Assembly (NCBI RefSeq): GCF_016901775.1
Contig: NZ_JACJKW010000004.1
Location: 64,001-128,000, forward strand
Length of the DNA: 64,000 nt
Reading direction: 5' to 3'
Source of the DNA: Intestinimonas butyriciproducens
Lineage (GTDB): Bacteria > Bacillota > Clostridia > Oscillospirales > Butyricicoccaceae
Shown here: positions 9,746-18,951 of the stretch, in pieces
Position numbering within the stretch: the stretch's first letter is position 1
Layout: each line of letters begins with the position of its first letter
Notes under the pieces: generated by a model
Seen by the model: the letters and a program-made list of their open reading frames with translations, nothing else
Told to the model about the DNA's origin: nothing
The model's database searches: none
Translations under genes and position numbers: made by a program

Positions 9746-10506
9746 TCCTGGCGGCGGCGCTGTTTGCGCTCCCGTCCACGGCCCAGGCCGCAGACTACAA
9801 TTTTGAGACGCAGGCCCCCTCGGATTACTATGGCTCCACATCCTATGAGGACATCTACGGCTCCCAGTATAACTACGGCGGTCCCAATGTGGTGGACTAC
9901 CAGGTGCCGGAGCTGGAATACGGTGTCCTCTCCACCACCCAGACCGGAATTATGGAAAAAGCCCTGCTCCCCGGACTCCAGCAGACGGTGGCGACGGGAA
10001 CCGGCGGCTATGGGATCAGCGGCGGTGGAGCTGCCGTGACCCTGCCCGGTATTTCCGACGGGGATTCCTTCCTGCCCGGCCTGCCGGCCTACACCCAGCT
10101 GACGGATGATTTTCTGCTGTCGAATGGGGCCATTGGCAAAATCTCCATCCCCGCTATCGGCGTCAAAAACTATTACCTCTGGGAATGGGCCACAAACTCC
10201 AGCATGAACAAGGGCCTGGGCCACTTCGCCACCACCAGTGTCTGGGATGGCAATGTGGGCCTGTGCGGACACAACCGCGGCGCGAAGTACATCATCGGCG
10301 CCATCAAGGACATGGACGTGGGGGACAAGGTGACCTACACCACCTCCGAAGGCACCCGCACCTATGAGGTGGAGACGATCCGGAAGATCCGAAGCGACGA
10401 TTGGAGCGTCCTGGACGCCACAGCGGATAACCGAATCACCATGATTACCTGTGTCGCCGGTGACTACAGCCATCGCTGGTGCCTCCAGGCGGTGGAGGTG
10501 GATTGA
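9709..10506 (+). CDS. Class D-like sortase
   Basis: A transpeptidase that cleaves LPxTG-type signals and joins proteins to cell wall or pili. The 265-residue product has a signal peptide/anchor (LILAAALFALPSTAQA), a Tyr/Gly-rich linker to residue about 130, and a sortase domain with catalytic His188 in LCGHNR, Cys248 in MITCV and Arg256 in SHRWC. The Cys-to-Arg spacing fits the fold. It starts within the preceding gene, with GAAGGAGG upstream. The probable substrate is the adhesin at 11.5 kb, which ends in LPKTG. Confidence 0.88.
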   Translation: MRSRKYRGLCGLILAAALFALPSTAQAADYNFETQAPSDYYGSTSYEDIYGSQYNYGGPNVVDYQVPELEYGVLSTTQTGIMEKALLPGLQQTVATGTGGYGISGGGAAVTLPGISDGDSFLPGLPAYTQLTDDFLLSNGAIGKISIPAIGVKNYYLWEWATNSSMNKGLGHFATTSVWDGNVGLCGHNRGAKYIIGAIKDMDVGDKVTYTTSEGTRTYEVETIRKIRSDDWSVLDATADNRITMITCVAGDYSHRWCLQAVEVD

Positions 10507-10577
10507 GAAGCCTTTGTTGAAAAACCCTCCTGCCATTCGTAGAATACAGTATCTACACGAATGAGGAGGTCGATTCT

Positions 10578-11402
10578 ATGAGGCGCAGTTTTCTATCTGT
10601 TTTGGCGGGTATGCTGATCGGTGCGACCATGCTGGGCGGCGGAGCACATGCGGCAGCGTCTGGCATTTTGGCCGAGCGCAGTCCCCATCCGGTGGCAGTC
10701 AACGGCCAGCCGGTGGAAATTGAGGCCTATCTGATCGAAGGGCACAACTACTACCAGCTTCAGGATCTGGGCGAACTGCTTGGCTTTGATGTCGTATGGG
10801 ACGGGGCGACCGGTACGGTTCGGATCACCACCCCGGACGCGCCGGCTGCGGAAAGCTCAGCTGGGACGGTGCTCCTGCCTTCAGACGGGAGCCGGTATAT
10901 CCCCCAGGCAGGGGATGTCATCCGCTGTGATGATGGGACAAATTATACCATCACCGATGTGAGCCGGTGGGATAAGAATATGTTTGCCGCCGGCCCTGTG
11001 GGGGATCTGCCGGAGCCAACCTGTGACTGGTCGCTGCTCCCCCAGCCGGAGCTACCCGCGCCGGAGGCCCGTCACTATTCCATCAATGGCCGGGAATACC
11101 TGTTTGTGCGGAATCTCTATGAAACCCGGCGGATGCTCTACACGTTGTATAATGCCATTGGGGATAACCCGGAAACCTGGCAGAATGGCGCTCCCGTTCT
11201 GCACCCCAGCGGGAATCCGAAGGTGAAGATCAACCTGAGCATCGCGGATGACTTGAATCCGCAAGTGTTCTGGCCCTGGCGGGAGAGTGAAATTGTGAAT
11301 CTGTTTAACTCCTGTCCGCCGGGCACCTACAGCATGGAGGCGTGGGACGTCTACAAGGACGGCGTCTTTCAGCGAACCGAGTATAACATTCATGTGAGAT
11401 AA
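10578..11402 (+). CDS. Secreted stalk-domain (copper amine oxidase N-terminal-like) protein
   Basis: A 274-residue exported protein with signal peptide MRRSFLSVLAGMLIGATMLG. Residues about 35-85 match the stalk/Cu_amine_oxidN1 pattern (YYQLQDLGELLGFDVVWD, then TVRIT), a wall- or polymer-associated module common in Clostridia. The C-terminal half is unrecognised and Trp/Asn-rich. GAGGAGG precedes the ATG, and a strong terminator follows at 11421-11450, closing the transcription unit that includes the sortase. Probably a surface component of the element; function inferred. Confidence 0.75.
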   Translation: MRRSFLSVLAGMLIGATMLGGGAHAAASGILAERSPHPVAVNGQPVEIEAYLIEGHNYYQLQDLGELLGFDVVWDGATGTVRITTPDAPAAESSAGTVLLPSDGSRYIPQAGDVIRCDDGTNYTITDVSRWDKNMFAAGPVGDLPEPTCDWSLLPQPELPAPEARHYSINGREYLFVRNLYETRRMLYTLYNAIGDNPETWQNGAPVLHPSGNPKVKINLSIADDLNPQVFWPWRESEIVNLFNSCPPGTYSMEAWDVYKDGVFQRTEYNIHVR

Positions 11403-11420
11403 GTCTATCTCCATGCGGAC

Positions 11421-11450
11421 AAAAGCGGTATGCGGTGCATACCGCTTTTG
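11421..11450 (+). terminator. Intrinsic terminator after the stalk-domain gene
   Basis: A perfect 13-base stem, AAAAGCGGTATGC/GCATACCGCTTTT, with a GGT loop and ending in TTTTG. It separates the sortase operon from the adhesin gene. Confidence 0.85.
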
Positions 11451-11544
11451 TTATCCCAAAATTCATTCAAAAGGAGGGATGCCCTGAGCTAAAAGCGACC
11501 GTTAGAGTTCATGGCCCCCTCCTGCCCATTTTTGGAGGAATGTC

Positions 11545-14500
11545 ATGAAAAAACGGCTTTTATCTATCCTCTTAGTCATGATGATGGCCCTCTCAATCCT
11601 GCCGACCACATCTCTGGCCGCAAGTTCTGTGGAGGAGGCCCTCGGCGAGATCGACATCTACAACGGTGGGACAGAACTCTCCTACCTGATGATCAACGGC
11701 CGGGTGCGGACGCTGATCTACACCTATTATAATTATGTCAATGCCAAAGGGGAAACCCGGGAGATCCCAGCCTACTGCGTCAACCCCAATATTACCGGCG
11801 TGCCGCAGACGGTAGGCGTCGGCGAGAGTATTGAATATCTGGCGGAGGAAAAGACGTCAGATCCCAAGGTGCTGGGCATCGTCGCCAACGGCTACCCCAC
11901 CCGTTCCCTGGAGGAGCTGGGCCTGGAGAACAAGTACCAGGGCTACTATGCCACGAAGATGGCGCTCTGGTGTTACCTTCTGAGCAACTGGGACATCAAC
12001 AACCTCAAGGTCAACTCTTCCCTTACCGGGGTAGAACTGCAGCGCGCCCAGAAGATGCTCGCCGCCGCCAAGGACATCTATGCCCGCGGTACGGCCTGGA
12101 CAGAGGTGCTGGCCCCGGAAGTCACCTGCACCCCGGATCGGGACACGGCCTACCAGGTCACCATTGATGGAAAGCAGTATAAACAGCAGATTTTCACATT
12201 CTGGAGCAAAACCTGGGTATGTGACTATTCTGTGGAGGTGTTCTTTACAGATCCTGCTTCTGTTCCCGACGGCACCCGGATTGTGGACATGAACAACCGG
12301 GACATCACCACCATTACCACGGAGGGCACCGGCGACGGCTATGCCGGCCAGTTCAAGGTTTTGTACCCTCTGGAAAGCGTGGACGGCGAAACCGGCAGTG
12401 TCCAGCTCTCTTTCCGCACCGACGTCTATAAGTACGCCGTCTACTATGCGGTCTGTGCCGAGAAGGATCAGTACGGGAATATCCAGAATTATGTGGTGGA
12501 TACCGACCCCACCACGACCATGAGCCTTTCCGCCTACAGCAACTACGCGGACGGCCCCACCATTGAATATGAAACCGGGCTGCGAATCCTCAAATATGAG
12601 ACGGGGACGGAAATTCCCATCAGCGGGTGCCGTTTCGAGGTCATCGGCCCTGACGGCGACTCCGTTGGCGTCTTTGTGACGGATGGGGACGGCCGCATTG
12701 AGATCCCCCTCAGCAAAGTCGGCAATTATACCGTGATTGAACGGGATTCCGCGTCGCATTATGTCATCAGCGAGGAGCCTGCTCAGAACGTCACCGTGGT
12801 CTACGATGAAGTAGCCGAGGTGACGTTTTTTAATGATCCCTACGGTACGCTGAGAATTGAGAAGCGGTCCAACACCGGGCAGAAACTGCAGGGGGCCGTA
12901 ATCACCATTGAGCATATCGAAAGCGGCCAGACCTTCACCGCGGAGACGACCAGCGCGGGCGTCGCCATTTTTGACGAGATCCCCTTGGGGGCGTACCGCA
13001 TCCAGGAGAAGACTGCCCCGGTGGGCTGGAAACTGGATGATACCGTCTACACAGCAACGGTGGTGGCCGGCGAAACGACCACGATCCCCATTATCAATGA
13101 GGAGCTGCCGGGATTGCGGATCATCAAATATGATCGAAAAAATATGGTCGCGATGCCTGACGTCACCTTCGCTGTCTATCGGGACGGCGAATTTTTAGGC
13201 AATTTCAAGACGGACCAGTTCGGTGAGATCCTGCTCACCAATGTGGAGCCGGGCACTTACCGGGCCTTTGAGGTGGACACTGGCGACGAGGGCTACATCC
13301 TGGACACCACCCCCCAGGAGGTGGAGCTGCACACCGGGGACGGCATCAAAGAATTGATGTTCTTCAATGATATCAAGCCCGGTTTGCGGCTGGTGAAGGT
13401 GGATGCGGATGACCCCTCCAAGGTGATCCCCAACGCGGTCTTTGAGATTAAATCCGTGGAAGGCACCTACGGCCCCCAGGAGTTCCGGACTGACCAGAAC
13501 GGAGAAATCGACCTGTCCATGCTCCCGGCCGGGTCTTATGTAGTAACTGAAAAGTCCTGTGATGGCTACATCATCGACGAGGCCCAGCGCATTATTGAGC
13601 TGAAGCCCAATGAGGACGCCCAATTCGTTTTTACCAACCACATCAAGCCCTCCCTCCAACTCATCAAGCTGAGCAGTGACGGTTCCCGGCTGGCTGGGGT
13701 GACCTTCCGAATCGCGAAGATCGAGGACGGCTCTCACTACCTGGACCGTACCACCAGTTCCACGGGCGAGATCTTGATCTCCGATTTGGAACCTGGCGTC
13801 TATTCCGTGCGTGAATTGTCCTCGACGCCGGATCACATCCCGGATGATACGGAGCATCATGTGGAGTTGTTCCCAGGCCAGACCAGCACGATCACCCTGA
13901 CCAATGACAAGCGGCCCAATTTGTATATCCACAAAAATGACGCAGACACCGGCGCTCCGATCCCTCACACAGTCTACCTTGTGAAAGGGGCGGACGGCCA
14001 CTCCATCGCCGAGGTGGAGACGGACGAAAATGGCGTCGCAGTCGTTGAGAATTTGTTGCCCGGGGTGGTAGAAGTCATTGAAAAGTCGGTCCCGGAGCCT
14101 TACCTGCTGGCGGAGGAGTCCCAACTGGTGACGCTGTATCCCAACAGGGATCGGGACGTCTACTTTGAAAATTATAAGCGGCCTACCATCGAGATCATCA
14201 AGGAAAACGAAATCACCCATGATCCTCTCGAAAATGTTCCCGTACAGGTCTGGTACGCCTCCAACGACACCACCACGGGCGAATACAACGACCTGGGCGT
14301 GTTTTACACCGATGAGGAAGGCCGCATCGTCCTGAGCGATCCCGACCTATCCCTCCGGGACGGCTGGTTCCGTATCGAGGAGCTGGAGGTCCCGAAGGGG
14401 TTCTCCATGACGGAGTCCAGCAAACAGGAAGCCTTCATCGCCGCCGGCGAGGGCCATACCTTCCGCATTTTCAACCGGCCGTTGAGTGCTATTTGCGTAT

Positions 14501-16755
14501 GGAAATACGATTCGGAGACGGGGGCTGCCATCGAGGGGGCCGTGTTCCAGGTGCGCTACCTGAGCGGCAACACCTCTGGCACCGGCGGCACGGTGATTGG
14601 GACATACCGCACTTCGGTGAACGGGTCTTTCACGGTGACTGGCTGCGAGCCAGGCACCTATATCATCGAGGAACTCTCCTCGGACGGCTCCCACGTCATC
14701 GACACCCCGCCCCAGACGGTGTACCTCTCCGGCGAGGAGCAGGAGGTCGTACAGGTCTATTTTGGCAACAGCCCTATGGGATCTCTCCTTATCAAGAAGG
14801 TGTCCAGCGCCGATAATTCCCCGATTTCCGATGTTCAGTTCTTTGTGACGGAGAGCGACGGCAGCATAGTGGGTGACGGCAACGGCTACTATGTCACCGA
14901 TTCCGCAGGCACCATCCTGATTGAGGGCATCGAGCCCGGCACGACGCTGATTGTCAAGGAAACCAGGGCCAAAGAGGGATTCTTATTGGACGATACGCCC
15001 CAAACGGTCCAAATCAAGGCCGGGCAGACTACTACCATCGAATTTCGCAATCAACCCAAGGGCAATTTGATTATCCACAAACTGTCCAGTACTGACCGAA
15101 AAACGCCGCTGGAAGGGGTTCAGTTCAAAATCACCTATGCCGACGGCTCCTACCTGGCGGATGAAAACGGTCACTTGTCCTCTAACGGTTTGTACTGGAC
15201 CAATTCCGAGGGCCAGATCGTCCTCTCCAATGTAACCGGCACGCTGGTCGTGACTGAAGTGCAGAGCATCCCAGGCTATACCATTGACCCCAATACCCAG
15301 AGACAGACCGTGGTAGTCAATCCGGATGACACGCAGGAATTGTGGTTCTATAACGCCCCTGTGGGTGGTATCGAAATCATCAAGGTCAACGCCAGCAAGA
15401 CCTCTGAGCGCATCCCGGACACTACCTTTGAGATCCGCCGGATGGATGACGGGCTGGTAGATACCATCACGACGGACCGCAACGGCCGTGCCTTCCTTTC
15501 TTTGGAGGACGGCTCTTACTATGCCGTTGAAGTCGAGGCCAATCCAGACTTCATTTTGGATGATACCCCACACTATTTCGAGGTCAAGGATGGCGAGGTG
15601 ACCACCCTGCGCCTGACCAACGCGGCTAAGTCCGGCATCTTGATCCACAAGGTGGACACCAGCGGCGAGGGGATCTACGGCGTTAAGTTTCTGCTCTACG
15701 ATGAAAACCGCAACCCCATTGGGGAATTTACCTCGGATGACGATGGCTGGGTCTATATTACCGCTGACGATCTTCCGGACGGCGCCAACACCAGCGGCCG
15801 GTTCTACCTGCGTGAGCTGGAGGCCGCGGAAGGTTACATTTTAGACGAAGAGTACAAGACCGTCTATGTGCGGCCGGGCCATACGGCGGAGATCGAGTGG
15901 GTCAACGAGGCCATCACCGGCCAGATCCAGATTTACAAGTATGCCGCCGAATACAATGAGGTCACTGGCACGCCGGCCGGGACGCCGCTGCAAGGCGCTG
16001 TTTATGAGATTATCCACGCACGTAGCGGTAAAGTGGTGGACTACATCACCACGGACGCACGGGGCGTCGCGGCCAGCAAGCCCCTCCCTTTGACGCGCTA
16101 TAAGGTGGTTGAAGTCACAGCCCCGGCCTACTGGCAGGTAGATCCCACCGTCCATGACATCACGCTGGAATACGCCGGGCAGATCATCAAGGTCAGCGCC
16201 TACGATAAGCCCTCCAATCTGGGCGTGACCATCACCAAGCGGGGCAATGCCGAGGTGCTGGCCGGCCAGACCATGCGCTATGATTTGACGGTGGCAAACA
16301 CCTCCAACGTGCCCTTGGAGAATTTCTACTGGCACGATAAAATCCCTTATGATGTGGCTCGGGCCACCACCTTGACCACCGGCACCTACAGCGCCCGGCT
16401 CAACTACCGCATTCTCTACAAAACCAACTACCAGACCACATATCAGGTGCTGGCGTCCAATCTGCTGACCACCAACAACTACTCGTTTGCCTTGAACGCC
16501 ATTCCCATGCAGGCGGGAGAGGTTGTCACCGACATTTACTTTGATTTTGGGAAAGTTCCTGTCGGGTTTCAGTCCACAGCCGGTCCCACCCTGAGTGTCA
16601 TTGTCAACGGCAATACGGTCAATGGCTATCAGCTGGTCAACCGAGCTGATGCAGGCGGGCAGTACCAGGGCACCTGGCAGACCGCCCAAGCCAGCTGGGT
16701 CACCATTGTTCGCAAATACACCACCACACCGGATCTCCCCAAGACTGGGTACTAA
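11545..16755 (+). CDS. Giant Cna_B-repeat adhesin with thioester-like domain and terminal LPKTG
   Basis: A 1736-residue surface protein with a signal peptide (residues 1-25). Residues about 35-330 form a thioester-type adhesin domain with the family Cys at 78 (IPAYCVNP). The position where the family has Gln (ATQxAIW) is Lys138 (YATKMALW). Next come 13 Cna_B/SpaA-like repeats of about 90 residues (about 345-1550), most with the Lys, Glu and Asn of isopeptide-forming folds. A DUF11-like domain follows, ending in PDLPKTGY directly before the stop. There is no hydrophobic helix or basic tail. GGAGG precedes the ATG. It probably mediates cell-cell contact during mating and may be attached by the neighbouring sortase; the missing tail makes the anchoring mode uncertain. 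Confidence 0.88.
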   Translation: MKKRLLSILLVMMMALSILPTTSLAASSVEEALGEIDIYNGGTELSYLMINGRVRTLIYTYYNYVNAKGETREIPAYCVNPNITGVPQTVGVGESIEYLAEEKTSDPKVLGIVANGYPTRSLEELGLENKYQGYYATKMALWCYLLSNWDINNLKVNSSLTGVELQRAQKMLAAAKDIYARGTAWTEVLAPEVTCTPDRDTAYQVTIDGKQYKQQIFTFWSKTWVCDYSVEVFFTDPASVPDGTRIVDMNNRDITTITTEGTGDGYAGQFKVLYPLESVDGETGSVQLSFRTDVYKYAVYYAVCAEKDQYGNIQNYVVDTDPTTTMSLSAYSNYADGPTIEYETGLRILKYETGTEIPISGCRFEVIGPDGDSVGVFVTDGDGRIEIPLSKVGNYTVIERDSASHYVISEEPAQNVTVVYDEVAEVTFFNDPYGTLRIEKRSNTGQKLQGAVITIEHIESGQTFTAETTSAGVAIFDEIPLGAYRIQEKTAPVGWKLDDTVYTATVVAGETTTIPIINEELPGLRIIKYDRKNMVAMPDVTFAVYRDGEFLGNFKTDQFGEILLTNVEPGTYRAFEVDTGDEGYILDTTPQEVELHTGDGIKELMFFNDIKPGLRLVKVDADDPSKVIPNAVFEIKSVEGTYGPQEFRTDQNGEIDLSMLPAGSYVVTEKSCDGYIIDEAQRIIELKPNEDAQFVFTNHIKPSLQLIKLSSDGSRLAGVTFRIAKIEDGSHYLDRTTSSTGEILISDLEPGVYSVRELSSTPDHIPDDTEHHVELFPGQTSTITLTNDKRPNLYIHKNDADTGAPIPHTVYLVKGADGHSIAEVETDENGVAVVENLLPGVVEVIEKSVPEPYLLAEESQLVTLYPNRDRDVYFENYKRPTIEIIKENEITHDPLENVPVQVWYASNDTTTGEYNDLGVFYTDEEGRIVLSDPDLSLRDGWFRIEELEVPKGFSMTESSKQEAFIAAGEGHTFRIFNRPLSAICVWKYDSETGAAIEGAVFQVRYLSGNTSGTGGTVIGTYRTSVNGSFTVTGCEPGTYIIEELSSDGSHVIDTPPQTVYLSGEEQEVVQVYFGNSPMGSLLIKKVSSADNSPISDVQFFVTESDGSIVGDGNGYYVTDSAGTILIEGIEPGTTLIVKETRAKEGFLLDDTPQTVQIKAGQTTTIEFRNQPKGNLIIHKLSSTDRKTPLEGVQFKITYADGSYLADENGHLSSNGLYWTNSEGQIVLSNVTGTLVVTEVQSIPGYTIDPNTQRQTVVVNPDDTQELWFYNAPVGGIEIIKVNASKTSERIPDTTFEIRRMDDGLVDTITTDRNGRAFLSLEDGSYYAVEVEANPDFILDDTPHYFEVKDGEVTTLRLTNAAKSGILIHKVDTSGEGIYGVKFLLYDENRNPIGEFTSDDDGWVYITADDLPDGANTSGRFYLRELEAAEGYILDEEYKTVYVRPGHTAEIEWVNEAITGQIQIYKYAAEYNEVTGTPAGTPLQGAVYEIIHARSGKVVDYITTDARGVAASKPLPLTRYKVVEVTAPAYWQVDPTVHDITLEYAGQIIKVSAYDKPSNLGVTITKRGNAEVLAGQTMRYDLTVANTSNVPLENFYWHDKIPYDVARATTLTTGTYSARLNYRILYKTNYQTTYQVLASNLLTTNNYSFALNAIPMQAGEVVTDIYFDFGKVPVGFQSTAGPTLSVIVNGNTVNGYQLVNRADAGGQYQGTWQTAQASWVTIVRKYTTTPDLPKTGY

Positions 16756-16763
16756 CCTTTTGA

Positions 16764-16803
16764 GTGGATGGGGCGGTAAAACCGTCCCATCCACTTCTTT
16801 TTT
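16764..16803 (+). terminator. Terminator after the adhesin gene
   Basis: A 14-base stem (one G-U) pairs GTGGATGGGGCGGT at 16764-16777 with ACCGTCCCATCCAC at 16781-16794, with an AAA loop, followed by TTCTTTTTTT. Confidence 0.88.
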
Positions 16804-16841
16804 ATATCTGGAGATATACCAACTCTAAAAGGGGGTAAATC

Positions 16842-17159
16842 GTGAAAACCACTGTTATGATCAACGGCACCGCCATTGCGCTCACATCCATCATTCGGTG
16901 CGCCCAGCCGGAAGCTGGCCCGCTGGGGCGCTTTCATCCGTGGCAATGGGTGGAGCCTTCCGACTATCGGGCGGCACAGGCCGCAGTTGAAACCTACTGG
17001 CAGGAAAAAAGGCGGCAGAAAGACGGAACTCAGATGTTCCTCGGCGATTTGGTAGAGATCCGGTCAGGCAACTACCTCTGGCTCTATCATTTGGATGAGG
17101 ACGGGAATATGCGGAGCGACATCTTCACCTGGGCTGGCGGACTCCCGAATACGCGGTGA
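16842..17159 (+). CDS. Small hypothetical protein
   Basis: A 105-residue protein starting at GTG after AAAAGGGGGT. It is Trp/Tyr-rich (HPWQWVEPSDY, YWQEKRRQKD, YLWLYHLDEDG), with no signal peptide or membrane helix. It ends nine bases before the peptidase gene and is probably co-transcribed with it. Not recognised. Confidence 0.6.
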   Translation: MKTTVMINGTAIALTSIIRCAQPEAGPLGRFHPWQWVEPSDYRAAQAAVETYWQEKRRQKDGTQMFLGDLVEIRSGNYLWLYHLDEDGNMRSDIFTWAGGLPNTR

Positions 17160-17167
17160 GGGGGATT

Positions 17168-18523
17168 ATGGAAGAACAAAAGAGAAGCGGCCTTGAGGAT
17201 GCCGCCAGTATCGCCCATACTGTGAAGGGAGCCATCCAAACTGGCAAAGCCATCGCCGGGGCCACGAAAGGCGCTGCCGTCGGCGGCCCCTATGGCGCCG
17301 TGGCCGGGGCCGTCTGGGGCGCCAGGAAGCATATCGGCACGATTGTGGCTGTGATTGTCGTACTTTTGCTGTTGCCAGTGCTGTTCATTCTCATGCTCCC
17401 GTCCATTATCTTTGGCAGTCTGTTCGGCGGCGGTACTGCTGCTGATCCAAATGCTGAACCGATTATGAACGACAATGCGGCCATCATTGAAAATACCAAC
17501 GAAATTGCCTTTGCCATCAATCAAATCCTTGGGGAAGGCATTGACGATGTAGAGCAGCGGATCGCGGATGACTTTTCTCAGACTGGCGGCGACAACTATG
17601 AGATCATCAACCCCTATACCGATGATATGGTGAGCAATACCAATGCCTTCATCGGCCAGTATTGCGCGGCTATGGATGAAGACTGGGCAAATATATCCCT
17701 TCCTGATCTGGAGCAGACATTGCGGGCGGAGGTCAGCGACCTCTATACCTTTACCCGCACCAGTGAGACACGGACAATCCCTGACGACCCGGATACCGAA
17801 GCGGATGAAAGCGGGACAGAAACCTGGTACATCTATACCATTGTCTATCAGGGAGAGGAGCATTTTGCTGACGAGATCTTCCATCTCACAGCCGAGCAAA
17901 AAAATCTTGCCAGTGACTACGCACAGAATCTCAGCCTGTTCCTCGGCGACGGGATGTTTCAATCTGCATCCGGGAACGTCATTCCATCCCTGGGGGATGT
18001 CCGCTTTACAGACGGCGCCGTGGAGGTCGTTTATTTCAACCAATACGATGAACGGTATGCCGACGAACCCTACGGCACCGACAACATCGGCGGCTATGGC
18101 TGCGGCCCTACCTCCATGTCCATCGTGGTGTCCTCCCTGACCGAAGACATCGTTGATCCTATTGAGATGGCTGAGTGGTCCTATGAAAATGGCTACTGGT
18201 GTAGCAAGAGCGGTTCCTACCACGCGTTGATCCCTGCCGCCGCCAAGGCGTGGGGCCTTCCGGTAGAGGGGTGCTCCGCATCCGAACCGCAGCGGATCGT
18301 GGACGCGCTCAGTGAGGGCAAGCTGGTGGTCGCCCTGATGACCAAGGGGCATTTTACCTCCAGCGGCCACTTCATTGTCCTGCGGGGCGTGGAGAATGAG
18401 CAGATCCTGGTGGCTGACCCTGCCAGCACCACCCGCAGTCAGAAAGCGTGGGATCTGTCCATCATTTTGAATGAGGCCAGCAAGAGCGCGGCGGCCGGCG
18501 GTCCCTTCTGGATCATTGGATAG
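17168..18523 (+). CDS. Membrane-anchored C39-like cysteine peptidase
   Basis: A 451-residue protein with a Gly/Ala-rich N-terminal stretch and a transmembrane helix at about residues 60-85 (IVAVIVVLLLLPVLFILML). The C-terminal domain (from about 290) has the C39/peptidase_C39_2 signature: Cys312 in GYGCGPTSMS, His401 in GHFIVL and Asp417 in VADP. Conjugative elements usually carry a wall-opening enzyme here. This one may process peptides or peptidoglycan-linked peptides, but its substrate cannot be read from sequence. The ATG at 17168 follows GAGGGGG; an upstream GTG at 17156 overlaps the previous stop. Confidence 0.82.
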   Translation: MEEQKRSGLEDAASIAHTVKGAIQTGKAIAGATKGAAVGGPYGAVAGAVWGARKHIGTIVAVIVVLLLLPVLFILMLPSIIFGSLFGGGTAADPNAEPIMNDNAAIIENTNEIAFAINQILGEGIDDVEQRIADDFSQTGGDNYEIINPYTDDMVSNTNAFIGQYCAAMDEDWANISLPDLEQTLRAEVSDLYTFTRTSETRTIPDDPDTEADESGTETWYIYTIVYQGEEHFADEIFHLTAEQKNLASDYAQNLSLFLGDGMFQSASGNVIPSLGDVRFTDGAVEVVYFNQYDERYADEPYGTDNIGGYGCGPTSMSIVVSSLTEDIVDPIEMAEWSYENGYWCSKSGSYHALIPAAAKAWGLPVEGCSASEPQRIVDALSEGKLVVALMTKGHFTSSGHFIVLRGVENEQILVADPASTTRSQKAWDLSIILNEASKSAAAGGPFWIIG

Positions 18524-18538
18524 TCATATGAACAGCAA

Positions 18539-18563
18539 GAGGCACCCCGGAGTGGGGTGCCTC
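18539..18563. terminator. Hairpin between convergent genes
   Basis: A perfect 10-base stem, GAGGCACCCC/GGGGTGCCTC, with a five-base loop, between the end of the peptidase gene and the end of the minus-strand small gene. The U-tract is poor on both sides, so termination is probable but not certain. Confidence 0.6.
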
Positions 18564-18570
18564 TCTAAGT

Positions 18571-18792
18571 TCAAGCGTTTGCCTGCTGGAGATAGAACTC
18601 GCTTTCTGCCACCCGTGTGACAAAGTCGAATTCCATTCTCGTTGCCTTCGACAGCGAGATGTTGTAGCGTTTGCACACGCCGCGGAGATAGGCCAGGTAG
18701 TCTTTATCCTCGTGAGAGAGGGGGGCCACCCATCCTGTCCGGGAGGCGTGATCTTCAATGCTGCGAAGGTATTCTAATTCTCTTTGATCCAT
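18571..18792 (-). CDS. Small helical hypothetical protein
   Basis: A 73-residue minus-strand protein, MDQRELEYLRSIEDHA onward, all-helical and without Cys or a membrane segment. On the coding strand GGAGGTG precedes the ATG by seven bases. It lies convergent to the peptidase and upstream of an AT-rich segment. Similar small helical proteins occur in these elements; function not known. Confidence 0.65.
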   Translation of the reverse strand: MDQRELEYLRSIEDHASRTGWVAPLSHEDKDYLAYLRGVCKRYNISLSKATRMEFDFVTRVAESEFYLQQANA

Positions 18793-18885
18793 TGTTACAC
18801 CTCCACACCTATTTCGACTATGATATAAATTTTAATGAAATGAGTATTCCGAAAACCGGACTATTGAAGGATATATGCGGCTTTA

Positions 18886-18932
18886 ATAAATGCGGGAAGA
18901 AATGCGGGGGCCGCATTTCTTCCCGCATTTAT
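18886..18932 (-). terminator. Perfect 22-base hairpin 3' of the AlbA_2-type gene
   Basis: The arms at 18886-18907 and 18911-18932 are perfectly complementary over 22 bases with a GGG loop; each arm carries two ATGCGG units. It lies 20 bases past the stop of the minus-strand gene ending at 18952, and the strand continues TTAAAG. It is probably the terminator, but the stem is unusually long and symmetric. Confidence 0.7.
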
Positions 18933-18951
18933 CAGCATTCATCGATGGCTT

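Noticed and set aside
18539-18563. Possible CRISPR or attachment repeat
   Set aside because: Only a simple hairpin; no array or flanking duplicate was found, and no CRISPR-like spaced repeats occur anywhere in the window.
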